A stretch of 64,000 nucleotides of DNA from Dorea longicatena (lineage in GTDB: Bacteria > Bacillota > Clostridia > Lachnospirales > Lachnospiraceae), in the NCBI RefSeq assembly GCF_025150085.1, contig NZ_CP102280.1:1065001-1129000 (forward strand), written 5' to 3'. Position 1 is the stretch's first letter. The number at the start of each line of letters is the position of its first letter. This document shows positions 27,777 to 36,009 of this stretch, piece by piece. The notes beneath the pieces were generated by a model. It did no database searches. It was not told the origin of the DNA and was given only the letters and a program-made list of their open reading frames with translations. The position numbers and the translations under genes were made by a program.

Positions 27777-27856
27777 ACTATGCGTTCGGAAGAAGCAGCA
27801 GGTGGCGGTTCTGTAGATACCATAGTATACAAGAAGAGCTGCCAGCGGCAGCTCTT
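27777..27856. repeat. Dispersed hairpin repeat, copy B (full-length reference copy)
   Basis: The most complete copy, between convergent prsA and yqeY. Its left half begins CACTATGCGTTCGG and is shared with 43731-43773 and 59207-59247. Its right half (CTGTAGATACC, GTATACAAG, then hairpin GAGCTGCC-AGC-GGCAGCTC) is shared with 1210-1254, 50271-50315 and 59118-59158. Relative to copy A, stem positions change in pairs, keeping the hairpin. Confidence 0.65.
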
Positions 27857-27863
27857 GAAGATT

Positions 27864-28310
27864 TTATTTCATGAAAGTAGATACGATCTCGTTGACGAGC
27901 TTGCCGTCAGCTTTTCCCTTTACTTTAGGCATCAGGTTCTTCATGATCTTGCCTTTATCCTTTGCGGTAGGAGCATCCAGTCCCATCTCTGCAAGAACAG
28001 AAGCAACGACTTCTTTGATCTCTGCTTCATCCATCATCTTAGGAGCATACTGTTCCAGAACAGCCAGACGCTTGTTGCATTCTTCGATGATCTCTGTACG
28101 ATCTGCAGGAGTCATATCCAGGGTCTCTTTTGTCTGCTTGATCTCTTTTAAGATTACCTGAGTCTCTTCTTCCGGTGTCAGGTCTTCGCGTTTGTCGATT
28201 GCTTTATTCTTAAGAGCTGCAAGCAGCATGGATAAAGTTTCCTTTGTGTCTTTGTCTTTGGCTTTCATGGCTTTGACCATATCAGCACGTACTTCATCAA
28301 TTTTACTCAT
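27864..28310 (-). CDS. yqeY: GatB/YqeY domain protein
   Basis: A 148-residue all-helical YqeY protein (opening MSKIDEVRADMVKAMKAKDKDT). It resembles the tail domain of the amidotransferase subunit GatB, which contacts tRNA. The conserved LTPEEETQVILKEIKQ and AEMGLDAPTAKDKGKIMKNLMPKVKGKADGK-type end (helical hairpin) are present. The free-standing protein has no established reaction. AGGAGGAATG lies just before the ATG at 28310. It is alone on the minus strand, convergent with prsA, and its stop codon is 7 nt from a dispersed repeat hairpin that could end its transcript. Confidence 0.93.
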   Translation of the reverse strand: MSKIDEVRADMVKAMKAKDKDTKETLSMLLAALKNKAIDKREDLTPEEETQVILKEIKQTKETLDMTPADRTEIIEECNKRLAVLEQYAPKMMDEAEIKEVVASVLAEMGLDAPTAKDKGKIMKNLMPKVKGKADGKLVNEIVSTFMK

Positions 28311-28385
28311 GATTCATTCCTCCTAATATTTTCTTCCAACTATTATACAAAACTATTGAAAAAATATCCAGTCTAATATCTGCAT

Positions 28386-28415
28386 GAATAATTCCTTGCT
28401 GTTTTCAGCATACTA
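28386..28415 (+). promoter_or_regulatory. Perfect sigma-G promoter of spoVT
   Basis: -35 GAATA (28386-28390, equals GHATR), 18-bp spacer, -10 CATACTA (28409-28415, equals CATNHTA). Both elements and the spacing fit the B. subtilis sigma-G consensus, and spoVT is a known sigma-G target there. Confidence 0.8.
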
Positions 28416-28470
28416 GCCATATGTTAGAAAATATGGAAAAAACAGAAAAATCAGGAGGAAGATAAATGCT

Positions 28471-29016
28471 ATGAAGGCAACAGGAATCGTAAGAAGAATC
28501 GATGATCTGGGGCGTGTGGTCGTGCCAAAAGAGATCAGAAGGACACTGAGGATCAGGGAAGGCGATCCGCTGGAGATATTTACAGACAGAGAAGGTGAGA
28601 TTATTCTGAAGAAATATTCACCGATAGGGGAACTGTCTGCATTTGCAAAGCAGTATGCGGAAAGTCTGTCGCAGGTTTTGGAATGCCTGGTGGGGATCTG
28701 TGATATGGATCAGGTAGTGGCAGCAGCGGGAAATGGAAAGAAAGAGATTCAGGATGAAGATATTACGGGAGAGCTTGGAGAATTTCTGAAAGAACGAAAA
28801 ACACGGAATGCCAAAGCCGGGGAAAAAAGATATGTACCGATCGTGAGTGTATCAGAACCTTATAAACAGGAGGTGATCAGTCCGATTCTGTGTGCAGGTG
28901 ATGTGATCGGTGCGGTTTTTCTGCTGAATCAGGAACGTACGGACAGGTTCAAAGATACAGAGCTTTGTCTTGCGGAATATACGGCAAAGGTTCTGGGCAA
29001 ACAGATGGAACAATAG
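28471..29016 (+). CDS. spoVT: Stage V sporulation transcriptional regulator SpoVT
   Basis: A 181-residue regulator: N-terminal AbrB-like swapped-hairpin DNA-binding domain (MKATGIVRRIDDLGRVVVPKEIRRTL, residues 1-50) and a C-terminal GAF-like domain (about 55-180). SpoVT modulates sigma-G genes in the forespore and affects germination. Length and both domains match the family. AGGAGGAAG lies 16 nt before the ATG, a bit far; the intervening TAAATGCT holds an out-of-frame ATG. A perfect sigma-G promoter lies upstream. Confidence 0.96.
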   Translation: MKATGIVRRIDDLGRVVVPKEIRRTLRIREGDPLEIFTDREGEIILKKYSPIGELSAFAKQYAESLSQVLECLVGICDMDQVVAAAGNGKKEIQDEDITGELGEFLKERKTRNAKAGEKRYVPIVSVSEPYKQEVISPILCAGDVIGAVFLLNQERTDRFKDTELCLAEYTAKVLGKQMEQ

Positions 29017-29090
29017 GACGATTGTAAACAAAAATAAGCGCATAAATCAGATGCTTCCTTCATAATCTGTGATAGATGAGGAGGGAAAGC

Positions 29091-29465
29091 ATGGGAAAAA
29101 AGGGACAAAATGAAGTGTGGATCATGTGGATACTGAAATCTCTTCTGGCAGCATATGTAGTGACCGGAATCCTTTTGATGATACTGGCAATGGCGCTGTA
29201 TAAATTCGAACTTACGGAAGAAGCTGTGACAGCAGGGATCACAGCGGTCTATCTGCTCTCTACATTTGCCGGTGGACTTGTGGCGGGTAAACTTGCAAAG
29301 ATCAGACGTTTCTTGTGGGGAATTGTACTTGGAATTCTGTACTTCGCATTTCTGTTACTGATTACATGGGGAATCTATCGTACATTTCACGGAAGTGGAA
29401 CAGAGATTCTGATAACATTTGCGCTGTGTGCGGGAGGTGGTATGGCAGGCGGAATGATATCCTAA
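29091..29465 (+). CDS. Four-helix membrane protein, TIGR04086-like
   Basis: This 124-residue integral membrane protein has four hydrophobic segments (about 12-34, 44-64, 72-94 and 99-123) and Gly-rich turns (TFAGGLVAGKLAKIRRF, ALCAGGGMAGGMIS). It matches my memory of the small membrane family TIGR04086, found next to SCIFF loci in clostridia; that is recalled, not searched. The start at ATG 29091 follows GAGGAGGG; an ATG at 29076 would lie within it. It precedes scfA by 73 nt but scfA has its own strong promoter. A role in peptide export or sensing is conceivable and untested. Confidence 0.75.
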   Translation: MGKKGQNEVWIMWILKSLLAAYVVTGILLMILAMALYKFELTEEAVTAGITAVYLLSTFAGGLVAGKLAKIRRFLWGIVLGILYFAFLLLITWGIYRTFHGSGTEILITFALCAGGGMAGGMIS

Positions 29466-29473
29466 GAAAAAGA

Positions 29474-29502
29474 TTGCGAAACCTATGTCAAAATGTTATA
29501 AT
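29474..29502 (+). promoter_or_regulatory. Strong sigma-A promoter of scfA
   Basis: TTGCGA (29474-29479), 17-bp spacer, and TGTTATAAT, an extended -10 with a perfect hexamer (29497-29502). The scfA start lies 36 nt further on. Confidence 0.8.
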
Positions 29503-29538
29503 AACGTAAGTTAAGCAATAGTAAGGAGGGATACGAAC

Positions 29539-29679
29539 ATGAAACATGTAAAATCATTGAATAAACCTATGAACAGCAATCTGAAAAAAAGCGGATGTGG
29601 CGAATGCCAGACATCATGCCAGTCAGCATGTAAGACATCCTGCACAGTAGGAAACCAGACTTGCGAACAGAGCAAATAA
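29539..29679 (+). CDS. scfA: Six-cysteine ranthipeptide precursor SCIFF
   Basis: A 46-residue peptide with the nearly invariant SCIFF core GCGECQTSCQSACKTSC followed by TVGNQTC. Six cysteines lie at 20, 23, 27, 31, 35 and 42. In this RiPP family the maturase joins cysteine sulfurs to non-alpha carbons of acceptor residues in the C-terminal part (ranthionine links), while the N-terminal 18 residues act as leader. AAGGAGGG precedes the ATG. It is followed by two terminators and then by the maturase gene scfB. The peptide is among the most conserved in Clostridia; its biological task is not settled (quorum-type roles have been proposed). Confidence 0.96.
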   Translation: MKHVKSLNKPMNSNLKKSGCGECQTSCQSACKTSCTVGNQTCEQSK

Positions 29680-29704
29680 TTTAAAAAGATATGGGATACT
29701 TGGG

Positions 29705-29731
29705 ACAGCGGTCTTTAGGGTCCGCTGTTTC
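29705..29731 (+). terminator. First hairpin after scfA
   Basis: ACAGCGG/CCGCTGT stem (7 bp) followed by TTCTTGTT. The weak T-run suggests partial termination. Confidence 0.55.
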
Positions 29732-29751
29732 TTGTTGCCATGCATGTGACG

Positions 29752-29774
29752 AAAAGGTCCGGTGGACCTTTTTT
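29752..29774 (+). terminator. Second, stronger terminator between scfA and scfB
   Basis: AAAAGGTCC/GGACCTTTT, a 9-bp perfect stem with a 3-nt loop and a run of six T. Together with the first hairpin it separates precursor from maturase transcription. Confidence 0.85.
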
Positions 29775-29891
29775 AGTTGTCTGCGGAATTGTTTTTTGAT
29801 TATTTGACAACATATGGTTTTTGACGGGTAGAAAGATAACGGGAAATTCCCGATATGAAATAAGAAAAATGAGAAAGGGGTACCAAAGGAT

Positions 29892-31289
29892 ATGATTCAT
29901 CAGTACCGTAATAATGGATATAATATCGTTATGGACGTGTACAGCGGATCTGTACATGTAGTAGATGATGTCTGTTATGACGTGATCGCGGAAGTGAACA
30001 AGTCAGAAACAGAACCAACTGCCGGATCGTTAAAAGAAGCGGATGTAAAAGAAAAGCTTTTACAGACACTTGGAAACAAATATGAAACATCCGACATTGA
30101 AGATGCATTATCAGACGTGATCGAACTGACAGAAGGCGGTCAGTTATTTGTAAAAGATACATATGAATGCATGATCGAAGAAGTAAAGAAGAGAAAGACA
30201 GTTGTAAAGGCACTGTGCCTGCATATTGCACACGACTGTAACCTTGCTTGCAAATACTGTTTTGCAGAAGAAGGGGAATATCATGGAAGACGAGCACTTA
30301 TGAGCTATGAAGTCGGTAAGAAAGCGCTGGACTTCCTGATCAAGAATTCTGGTAACCGCCGTAATCTGGAAGTAGATTTCTTCGGCGGGGAGCCTCTGAT
30401 GAACTGGCAGGTGGTAAAAGATCTGGTAGCTTACGGAAGAGAGCAGGAGAAGATACATAATAAGCATTTCCGTTTTACAATCACAACGAACGGAGTGCTG
30501 TTAAATGATGAAATTCAGGAATTTGTAAATAAAGAAATGGACAATGTAGTGTTGAGCCTGGATGGACGTAAAGAGATCAATGATCAGATGCGTCCGTTTA
30601 GAAATGGAAAAGGAAGTTATGATCTGATCGTTCCGAAGTTCCAGAAACTTGCAGAAAGCAGAAATCAGGAAAAATATTACATTCGTGGTACATTTACAAG
30701 AAATAATCTGGATTTCTCCAATGATATCATGCATTTTGCAGACCTCGGATTCAAACAGATGTCGATTGAACCGGTTGTTGGAGATGAAAGTGATCCGTAT
30801 GCGATCAGGGAGGAAGATATTCCTAAGATCATGGAGGAATATGATAAACTCGCCAAGATGATGATCGAACGCGAGAAAGAAGGAAAAGGCTTTAATTTCT
30901 TCCATTTTATGATAGATTTAAATGGTGGACCATGTGTGGCAAAACGTTTATCCGGTTGTGGATCCGGAACAGAGTATCTGGCTGTTACACCATGGGGAGA
31001 CCTCTATCCATGTCATCAGTTTGTCGGACAGGATGATTTCCTGATGGGTAATGTGGATGATGGAATCGTGAAGCCGGAGATTGCTGACGATTTCAGAAGC
31101 TGCAATGTGTATTCCAAAGATAAATGCAGAAACTGCTTTGCAAAATTCTACTGCAGCGGCGGATGCATGGCAAACTCTTATAATTTCCATGGTACGATCC
31201 ATGATACTTATGAGATCGGCTGTGAGATGCAAAGGAAACGTGTAGAGTGTGCGATCATGATGAAGGCAGCACTTGCAGATGAAGAATAA
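29892..31289 (+). CDS. scfB: Radical SAM SCIFF maturase (thioether-forming)
   Basis: A 465-residue radical SAM enzyme with the SAM cluster motif C116-x3-C120-x2-C123 (CNLACKYC). An N-terminal RRE-like region of about 100 residues recognises the leader peptide. The SPASM domain carries many cysteines (SGCGSGTEYLAV, YPCHQF, CRNCFAKFYCSGGCM) that hold two auxiliary Fe-S clusters. It installs the Cys-derived thioether crosslinks on ScfA. The start is preceded by AAAGG. secDF begins 27 nt downstream and is probably cotranscribed. All signature residues are intact. Confidence 0.96.
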   Translation: MIHQYRNNGYNIVMDVYSGSVHVVDDVCYDVIAEVNKSETEPTAGSLKEADVKEKLLQTLGNKYETSDIEDALSDVIELTEGGQLFVKDTYECMIEEVKKRKTVVKALCLHIAHDCNLACKYCFAEEGEYHGRRALMSYEVGKKALDFLIKNSGNRRNLEVDFFGGEPLMNWQVVKDLVAYGREQEKIHNKHFRFTITTNGVLLNDEIQEFVNKEMDNVVLSLDGRKEINDQMRPFRNGKGSYDLIVPKFQKLAESRNQEKYYIRGTFTRNNLDFSNDIMHFADLGFKQMSIEPVVGDESDPYAIREEDIPKIMEEYDKLAKMMIEREKEGKGFNFFHFMIDLNGGPCVAKRLSGCGSGTEYLAVTPWGDLYPCHQFVGQDDFLMGNVDDGIVKPEIADDFRSCNVYSKDKCRNCFAKFYCSGGCMANSYNFHGTIHDTYEIGCEMQRKRVECAIMMKAALADEE

Positions 31290-31316
31290 TATTTCGAGAG
31301 GATGTGTAGGAGAACG

Positions 31317-33482
31317 ATGAAGAAGTCAAAAAGCATACTGAGTTTGCTTCTGGCTGTAATTCTCATCGTCGGACTTGGATTTACTGTGATTACAGGAATT
31401 GGCAAATCTAAGTCCGGTGCGATGAAAAACATCAAACTTGGTCTGGATCTTGCCGGTGGTGTAAGTATTACCTATCAGGTAAAAGATAAGAATCCGACCA
31501 AAGAAGAGATGAGCGATACGATCTACAAACTGCAAAAGCGTGTAGAACAGTACAGTACAGAAGCAAGTGTATACCAGGAAGGAAATGACCGTATTAACAT
31601 TGAGATCCCTGGTGTTACAGATGCCAATAAGATTCTGGATGAACTTGGAAAACCAGGTTCCCTTTCATTCCAGACAGCGGATGGAGAAACAGTTCTTACG
31701 GGAACAGATGTTAAGAGTGCGTCTGCGAAAACCGGTCAGGATGACATGGGGAATAAAGAATATTCTGTAGAGTTGAATCTGACCAAATCAGGTACCAGCA
31801 AATTTGCAACGGCAACGAAAGAAAATATCGGAAAACAGATTGCGATCATCTATGATGGTGAGACAATCTCAAGTCCGGTCGTACGGTCTGAGATCACAGG
31901 TGGACAGGCCTATATTACAGGCGACTTCACTTATGAAGAAGCAGATAATCTGGCATCTACGATCCGTATCGGTGGACTGAAACTTCAGCTTGAAGAGCTG
32001 CGTTCCAATGTAGTAGGAGCACAGCTTGGAGAACAGGCATTGAATACAAGTTTAAAAGCCGGTATTATTGGTCTGATCCTTGTATTCCTGTTCATGATTT
32101 TTGTATACAGACTTCCGGGACTGGCATCAAGCCTTGCGCTGGTCATCTATACAGAGATCGTACTTGTAATATTGAATGCGTTTGATGTAACGCTGACCCT
32201 TCCGGGTATTGCCGGTATCATTTTAAGTATTGGTATGGCAGTAGATGCGAATGTTATCATCTTTGCCCGTGTACGTGAAGAGATGGCAAGAGGAAGAAGT
32301 GTAAAAGTATCCTTAAAATCAGGATTCCAGAAAGCTATGTCAGCAATTGTTGACGGTAATGTGACAACACTGATCGCGGCTGCGGTTCTGTGGTTTAAAG
32401 GTTCCGGAACAGTCAAAGGATTTGCGCAGACTCTGGCAATCGGTATTGTGGTATCAATGTTTACAGCACTGGTGATTACACGTATGATCGTGTTTGCGTT
32501 CTATGGAATCGGAATCCGAAAAGAGAGTCTGTATTACCATAAGATGAAAGAAAGAAAGCCAATCAACTTCCTTGGCAAGAAGAAAGTGTTCTTCAGTATT
32601 TCTATTGCAATGATCCTTGCAGGATTCGTGGTTATGGGAGTACATTCTGCCCAGGGTAACGGGGCATTGGCTTACAGTCTGGATTTCAAGGGCGGAACAT
32701 CTATGAATGTGAAGTTTGACAAAGATTATTCCATCGATGAGATTGATAAAGAGATCGTTCCTGTTGTAGAAAAAGTGACAGGAGATTATAATATCCAGAC
32801 ACAGAAAGTATCCGGAACAAAACAGGTAGTCATCAAGACAGTAACTTTAAGTCTGTCTGAACGTGAGAAGGTAAATAAGGCACTGGAAGATAATTTTGGT
32901 GTAAAAGAATCTGATATCACAGCGGAAAATATCAGTTCAACGATCAGTAATGAGATGCGTCAGGATGCAGTGATCGCAGTGATCGTGGCAACAATTTTTA
33001 TGTTGCTTTATATCTGGTTCCGTTTCAAAGATGTACGTTTTGCTACAAGTGCGGTGCTGGCATTATTACATGATGTACTGGTTGTACTGGCATTCTATGC
33101 AGTATCCAGAATCTCAGTCGGAGGTACATTTATTGCTTGTATGCTGACGATTGTAGGTTATTCGATCAACGCGACGATCGTAATCTTTGACCGTATCCGT
33201 GAGGAACTTCCGCTTATGAAGAGAAATACAGATCTGTCAGAACTTGTAAATAAGTGTATTACACAGACACTGACAAGAAGTATTTATACTTCACTGACAA
33301 CATTTATCATGGTTGCGGTACTGTTTATTATGGGTGTAAGTTCTATTCGTGAGTTCGCAGCACCTCTGATGGTAGGTATCGTCTGCGGTGGATATTCTTC
33401 TGTATGTGTTACAGGAGCACTGTGGTATGTAATGAAGACGAAAGTCGGCAAAAAAGCACAGCCAAAGAAAAAGAAAAAATAG
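31317..33482 (+). CDS. secDF: Protein translocase subunit SecDF (fusion)
   Basis: A 721-residue fusion of SecD and SecF, twelve membrane segments in two six-helix halves. The SecD half (1 to about 410) starts with a signal-like helix, then LGLDLAGGVSI, the P1 head domain, IRIGGLKLQLEEL, and the helix-4 region PGIAGIILSIGMAVDANVIIFARVREE. The SecF half (about 415-721) shows SLDFKGGTSM and VGYSINATIVIFDRIREE. It uses the proton gradient to pull secreted proteins out of SecYEG. The start at ATG 31317 uses AGGAG at 31308-31312; an ATG at 31302 has no spacing from its Shine-Dalgarno. The place behind scfB is frequent in clostridia and hints at, but does not prove, a link to SCIFF export. Confidence 0.96.
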   Translation: MKKSKSILSLLLAVILIVGLGFTVITGIGKSKSGAMKNIKLGLDLAGGVSITYQVKDKNPTKEEMSDTIYKLQKRVEQYSTEASVYQEGNDRINIEIPGVTDANKILDELGKPGSLSFQTADGETVLTGTDVKSASAKTGQDDMGNKEYSVELNLTKSGTSKFATATKENIGKQIAIIYDGETISSPVVRSEITGGQAYITGDFTYEEADNLASTIRIGGLKLQLEELRSNVVGAQLGEQALNTSLKAGIIGLILVFLFMIFVYRLPGLASSLALVIYTEIVLVILNAFDVTLTLPGIAGIILSIGMAVDANVIIFARVREEMARGRSVKVSLKSGFQKAMSAIVDGNVTTLIAAAVLWFKGSGTVKGFAQTLAIGIVVSMFTALVITRMIVFAFYGIGIRKESLYYHKMKERKPINFLGKKKVFFSISIAMILAGFVVMGVHSAQGNGALAYSLDFKGGTSMNVKFDKDYSIDEIDKEIVPVVEKVTGDYNIQTQKVSGTKQVVIKTVTLSLSEREKVNKALEDNFGVKESDITAENISSTISNEMRQDAVIAVIVATIFMLLYIWFRFKDVRFATSAVLALLHDVLVVLAFYAVSRISVGGTFIACMLTIVGYSINATIVIFDRIREELPLMKRNTDLSELVNKCITQTLTRSIYTSLTTFIMVAVLFIMGVSSIREFAAPLMVGIVCGGYSSVCVTGALWYVMKTKVGKKAQPKKKKK

Positions 33483-33501
33483 ATCATAAAATGAACCGGG
33501 A

Positions 33502-33540
33502 AGCAGTTATGCCTATTGACAGGGCATAACTGCTTTTTTT
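33502..33540 (+). terminator. Rho-independent terminator after secDF
   Basis: GCAGTTATGCC/GGCATAACTGC (11-bp perfect stem) with a T-run of seven. Confidence 0.95.
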
Positions 33541-33591
33541 AAAATAGAGACATAATATTTTGACGGACAGATACAAAGGGGATAAAGATAA

Positions 33592-35352
33592 ATGGAACGA
33601 TGGGTTCTGCTGCGCAAAGGTGCAGATTTTGAAGCGATAGGAAAGAAATATCAGATTAGTCCGAGACTGGCATGCCTGATCCGCAACAGGGATGTGATCG
33701 GAGAAGAGGCAATCGAACGTTATCTGAATGGAACGATCAGTGATCTGTATGATGGGATGCTGATGAAAGATGCGGATAAGGCGATTGACATTTTGAAAGA
33801 AAAGATTGCAGAGGAGAAGAAAATCCGGGTGATCGGAGATTATGATATTGATGGTGTGAATGCGACGTATATTTTGCTGGAGGGGCTGGAACGTCTCGGG
33901 GCATATGTGGACAGTGATATTCCGGACCGCATAGGTGATGGATATGGTCTGAATCGGCATCTGATCGACCGGGCTTACGATGCCGGAATCGATACGATCA
34001 TTACCTGTGATAATGGAATCGCAGCAGCAAATGAGATTGCATATGGCAAAGAACTGGGCATGACGATCATCGTAACGGATCATCATGAGATCCCGTTCGA
34101 TGAAATAGACGGAGAAAAGATATACAGACTTCCACCAGCGGATGCAGTGATCGATCCGAAGCAGAAGGACTGTGTATATCCGTTCAAGGGACTCTGTGGC
34201 GCGGCGGTTGCATATAAACTGATGGAGGCGTTGTGGGAAAGCATGGGGAAAGATTCCACTGATCTGGATGATCTGATTGAAAATGTTGCAATCGCAACGG
34301 TCGGTGACGTGATGGATCTGGAGGATGAGAACCGGATCTTTGTCAAAGAAGGACTGCAGATGCTTAAGCGAACGAAGAATCCGGGACTGAAAGCACTGAT
34401 AGAATGTACAGGAATTGATAAAGAAAGTCTGAATTCTTATCATATAGGGTTTGTTCTGGGCCCCTGTATCAACGCAAGCGGGAGGCTGGATACAGCAAAG
34501 CGGGCACTGAAACTTCTGCGGGTGCGTACACAGAAAGAAGCGGATATTCTTGCGGGTGATTTAAAAGCATTAAATGACAGCAGAAAGGATATGACCGAAG
34601 AAGCAGTAAAGCTTGCGAAAGAACAGGTGGAGACGACAGATTTATCCGACGACAGGGTACTGGTCATCTATCTGCCGGATTGTCATGAAAGCCTTGCGGG
34701 GATTGTTGCGGGAAGAATAAGGGAATGCTATTACAAACCGGTATTCGTACTGACGGATGCAGAGGATGGTGCGAAAGGATCCGGACGGTCGATCGACGGA
34801 TATCATATGTATGAGGAACTGAATAAATGCAAAGATATCCTGACGAAGTTTGGCGGACACCGGCTGGCAGCAGGACTTTCTCTGGAAAAAGAGAATATCG
34901 CAGAATTCCGGAGAAGACTGAATGAGAACTGCACCCTGACGGAAGAAGAAATGAAAGAAAAAGTCACGATTGATATGGAGATGCCGTTTCTTTGTGTGAC
35001 GGAAGAACTGGTGAAAGAGCTGGAACTTCTGGAACCATTCGGAAAAGGGAATACAAAGCCGATATTTGCCGCACGCGGAGTGACGCTTCTGGGAGCGAGA
35101 ATACTTGGAAAGAACAGAAATGTACTGAAGATAAAGGCACAGGATGCAAACGGAAGTGTCATAGAAGCCATGCTGTTCCAGAATGTGGAAGGATTCTTAA
35201 AGAATATGGAAGAGACCTACGGGCGCATGGAGGTGGATGCTCTTTTACAAGGCAGAGGCGGTCATATAAAAATTGCGGTGACTTATTATCCCGATATCAA
35301 TGAATATATGGGAAAGAGAACACCGCAGATTGTGATCACACATTACCGTTAA
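33592..35352 (+). CDS. recJ: Single-strand DNA exonuclease RecJ
   Basis: A 586-residue DHH-superfamily nuclease that degrades single strands 5' to 3' in recombination and repair. Metal motifs are GDYDIDG at 82-88, CDNGIAA (about 140) and the eponymous D163-H164-H165 in VTDHHE. The DHHA1 domain follows with GRSIDGYHMYEEL and KFGGHRLAAG (about 420), and a C-terminal OB-fold-like part (LLEPFGKGNTKPIF). It is at the short end of the family, lacking C-terminal extensions of B. subtilis RecJ. GGGGATAAAG precedes the ATG. It stands between the secDF terminator and the apt promoter. Confidence 0.94.
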   Translation: MERWVLLRKGADFEAIGKKYQISPRLACLIRNRDVIGEEAIERYLNGTISDLYDGMLMKDADKAIDILKEKIAEEKKIRVIGDYDIDGVNATYILLEGLERLGAYVDSDIPDRIGDGYGLNRHLIDRAYDAGIDTIITCDNGIAAANEIAYGKELGMTIIVTDHHEIPFDEIDGEKIYRLPPADAVIDPKQKDCVYPFKGLCGAAVAYKLMEALWESMGKDSTDLDDLIENVAIATVGDVMDLEDENRIFVKEGLQMLKRTKNPGLKALIECTGIDKESLNSYHIGFVLGPCINASGRLDTAKRALKLLRVRTQKEADILAGDLKALNDSRKDMTEEAVKLAKEQVETTDLSDDRVLVIYLPDCHESLAGIVAGRIRECYYKPVFVLTDAEDGAKGSGRSIDGYHMYEELNKCKDILTKFGGHRLAAGLSLEKENIAEFRRRLNENCTLTEEEMKEKVTIDMEMPFLCVTEELVKELELLEPFGKGNTKPIFAARGVTLLGARILGKNRNVLKIKAQDANGSVIEAMLFQNVEGFLKNMEETYGRMEVDALLQGRGGHIKIAVTYYPDINEYMGKRTPQIVITHYR

Positions 35353-35387
35353 GCTGGTTTCTCTCGTTGCAGTGTGAAAACCATAGA

Positions 35388-35416
35388 TTGAAAATCAGAA
35401 CGAGTAATGGTATACT
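35388..35416 (+). promoter_or_regulatory. Strong sigma-A promoter of the apt-rsh operon
   Basis: TTGAAA (35388-35393), 17-bp spacer and TATACT (35411-35416) preceded by TGG (extended -10). It drives apt, rsh, the MBL gene, hemZ, hisS and aspS up to the terminator at 43688. Confidence 0.82.
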
Positions 35417-35452
35417 TAAAGTTGTATTTTAGACAGAAATGGAGAGAGTATC

Positions 35453-35977
35453 ATGAAACCGATAGAAGAGTATGTAAGAAGTATTCCGGATTTTCCGGAA
35501 TCGGGAATTATATTCAGAGACGTAACAAGCATCCTTCAGGATGCAGATGGATTACATCTGGCGATAGACCTGATGCAGGAAAAATTAAAAGACGTGGATT
35601 TTGATGTGGTTGTAGGACCGGAATCAAGAGGATTTATCTTTGGTGTACCGATCGCATATAATCTGCACAAGCCATTTATCCCAATCAGAAAAAAAGGAAA
35701 ACTCCCATGCGAGACGGTTTCTGTTGAATATGAACTGGAGTATGGCACAGCCACGATCGAGATGCACAAAGATGCAATCAAGCCGGGGCAGAAAGTGGTT
35801 ATTATTGATGACCTGATTGCTACAGGCGGAACCAACGAGGCTATGGTGAAGATGATCGAAAGCCTCGGCGGAGAAGTGGTAAAAGCAGTATTTCTGATGG
35901 AACTTGCCGGGTTAAAAGGAAGAGAAAGATTAGAAGGATATGATGTGGACGCTGTGATCACATATCCTGGAAAATAA
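35453..35977 (+). CDS. apt: Adenine phosphoribosyltransferase
   Basis: A 174-residue cytosolic salvage enzyme that converts adenine and PRPP to AMP. The PRPP-binding loop VVIIDDLIATGGTNEAMV is at about residues 115-132, and the type I motifs FRDVTSILQD and GPESRGFIFGVP are intact. GGAGAGAGTATC precedes the ATG. It is the first gene of a six-gene operon and lies 32 nt before rsh; the apt-relA pair is conserved in many Firmicutes, joining purine salvage with (p)ppGpp control. Confidence 0.97.
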   Translation: MKPIEEYVRSIPDFPESGIIFRDVTSILQDADGLHLAIDLMQEKLKDVDFDVVVGPESRGFIFGVPIAYNLHKPFIPIRKKGKLPCETVSVEYELEYGTATIEMHKDAIKPGQKVVIIDDLIATGGTNEAMVKMIESLGGEVVKAVFLMELAGLKGRERLEGYDVDAVITYPGK

Positions 35978-36009
35978 AAAGAGAGAAATCAAGGGAAGGA
36001 GGCGTTAAT

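Noticed and set aside
33484..34443. Open frame of 319 codons on the minus strand
   Set aside because: It is antisense to recJ, has an implausible composition (many Ile, His, Cys) and no ribosome site; a shadow of the real gene.
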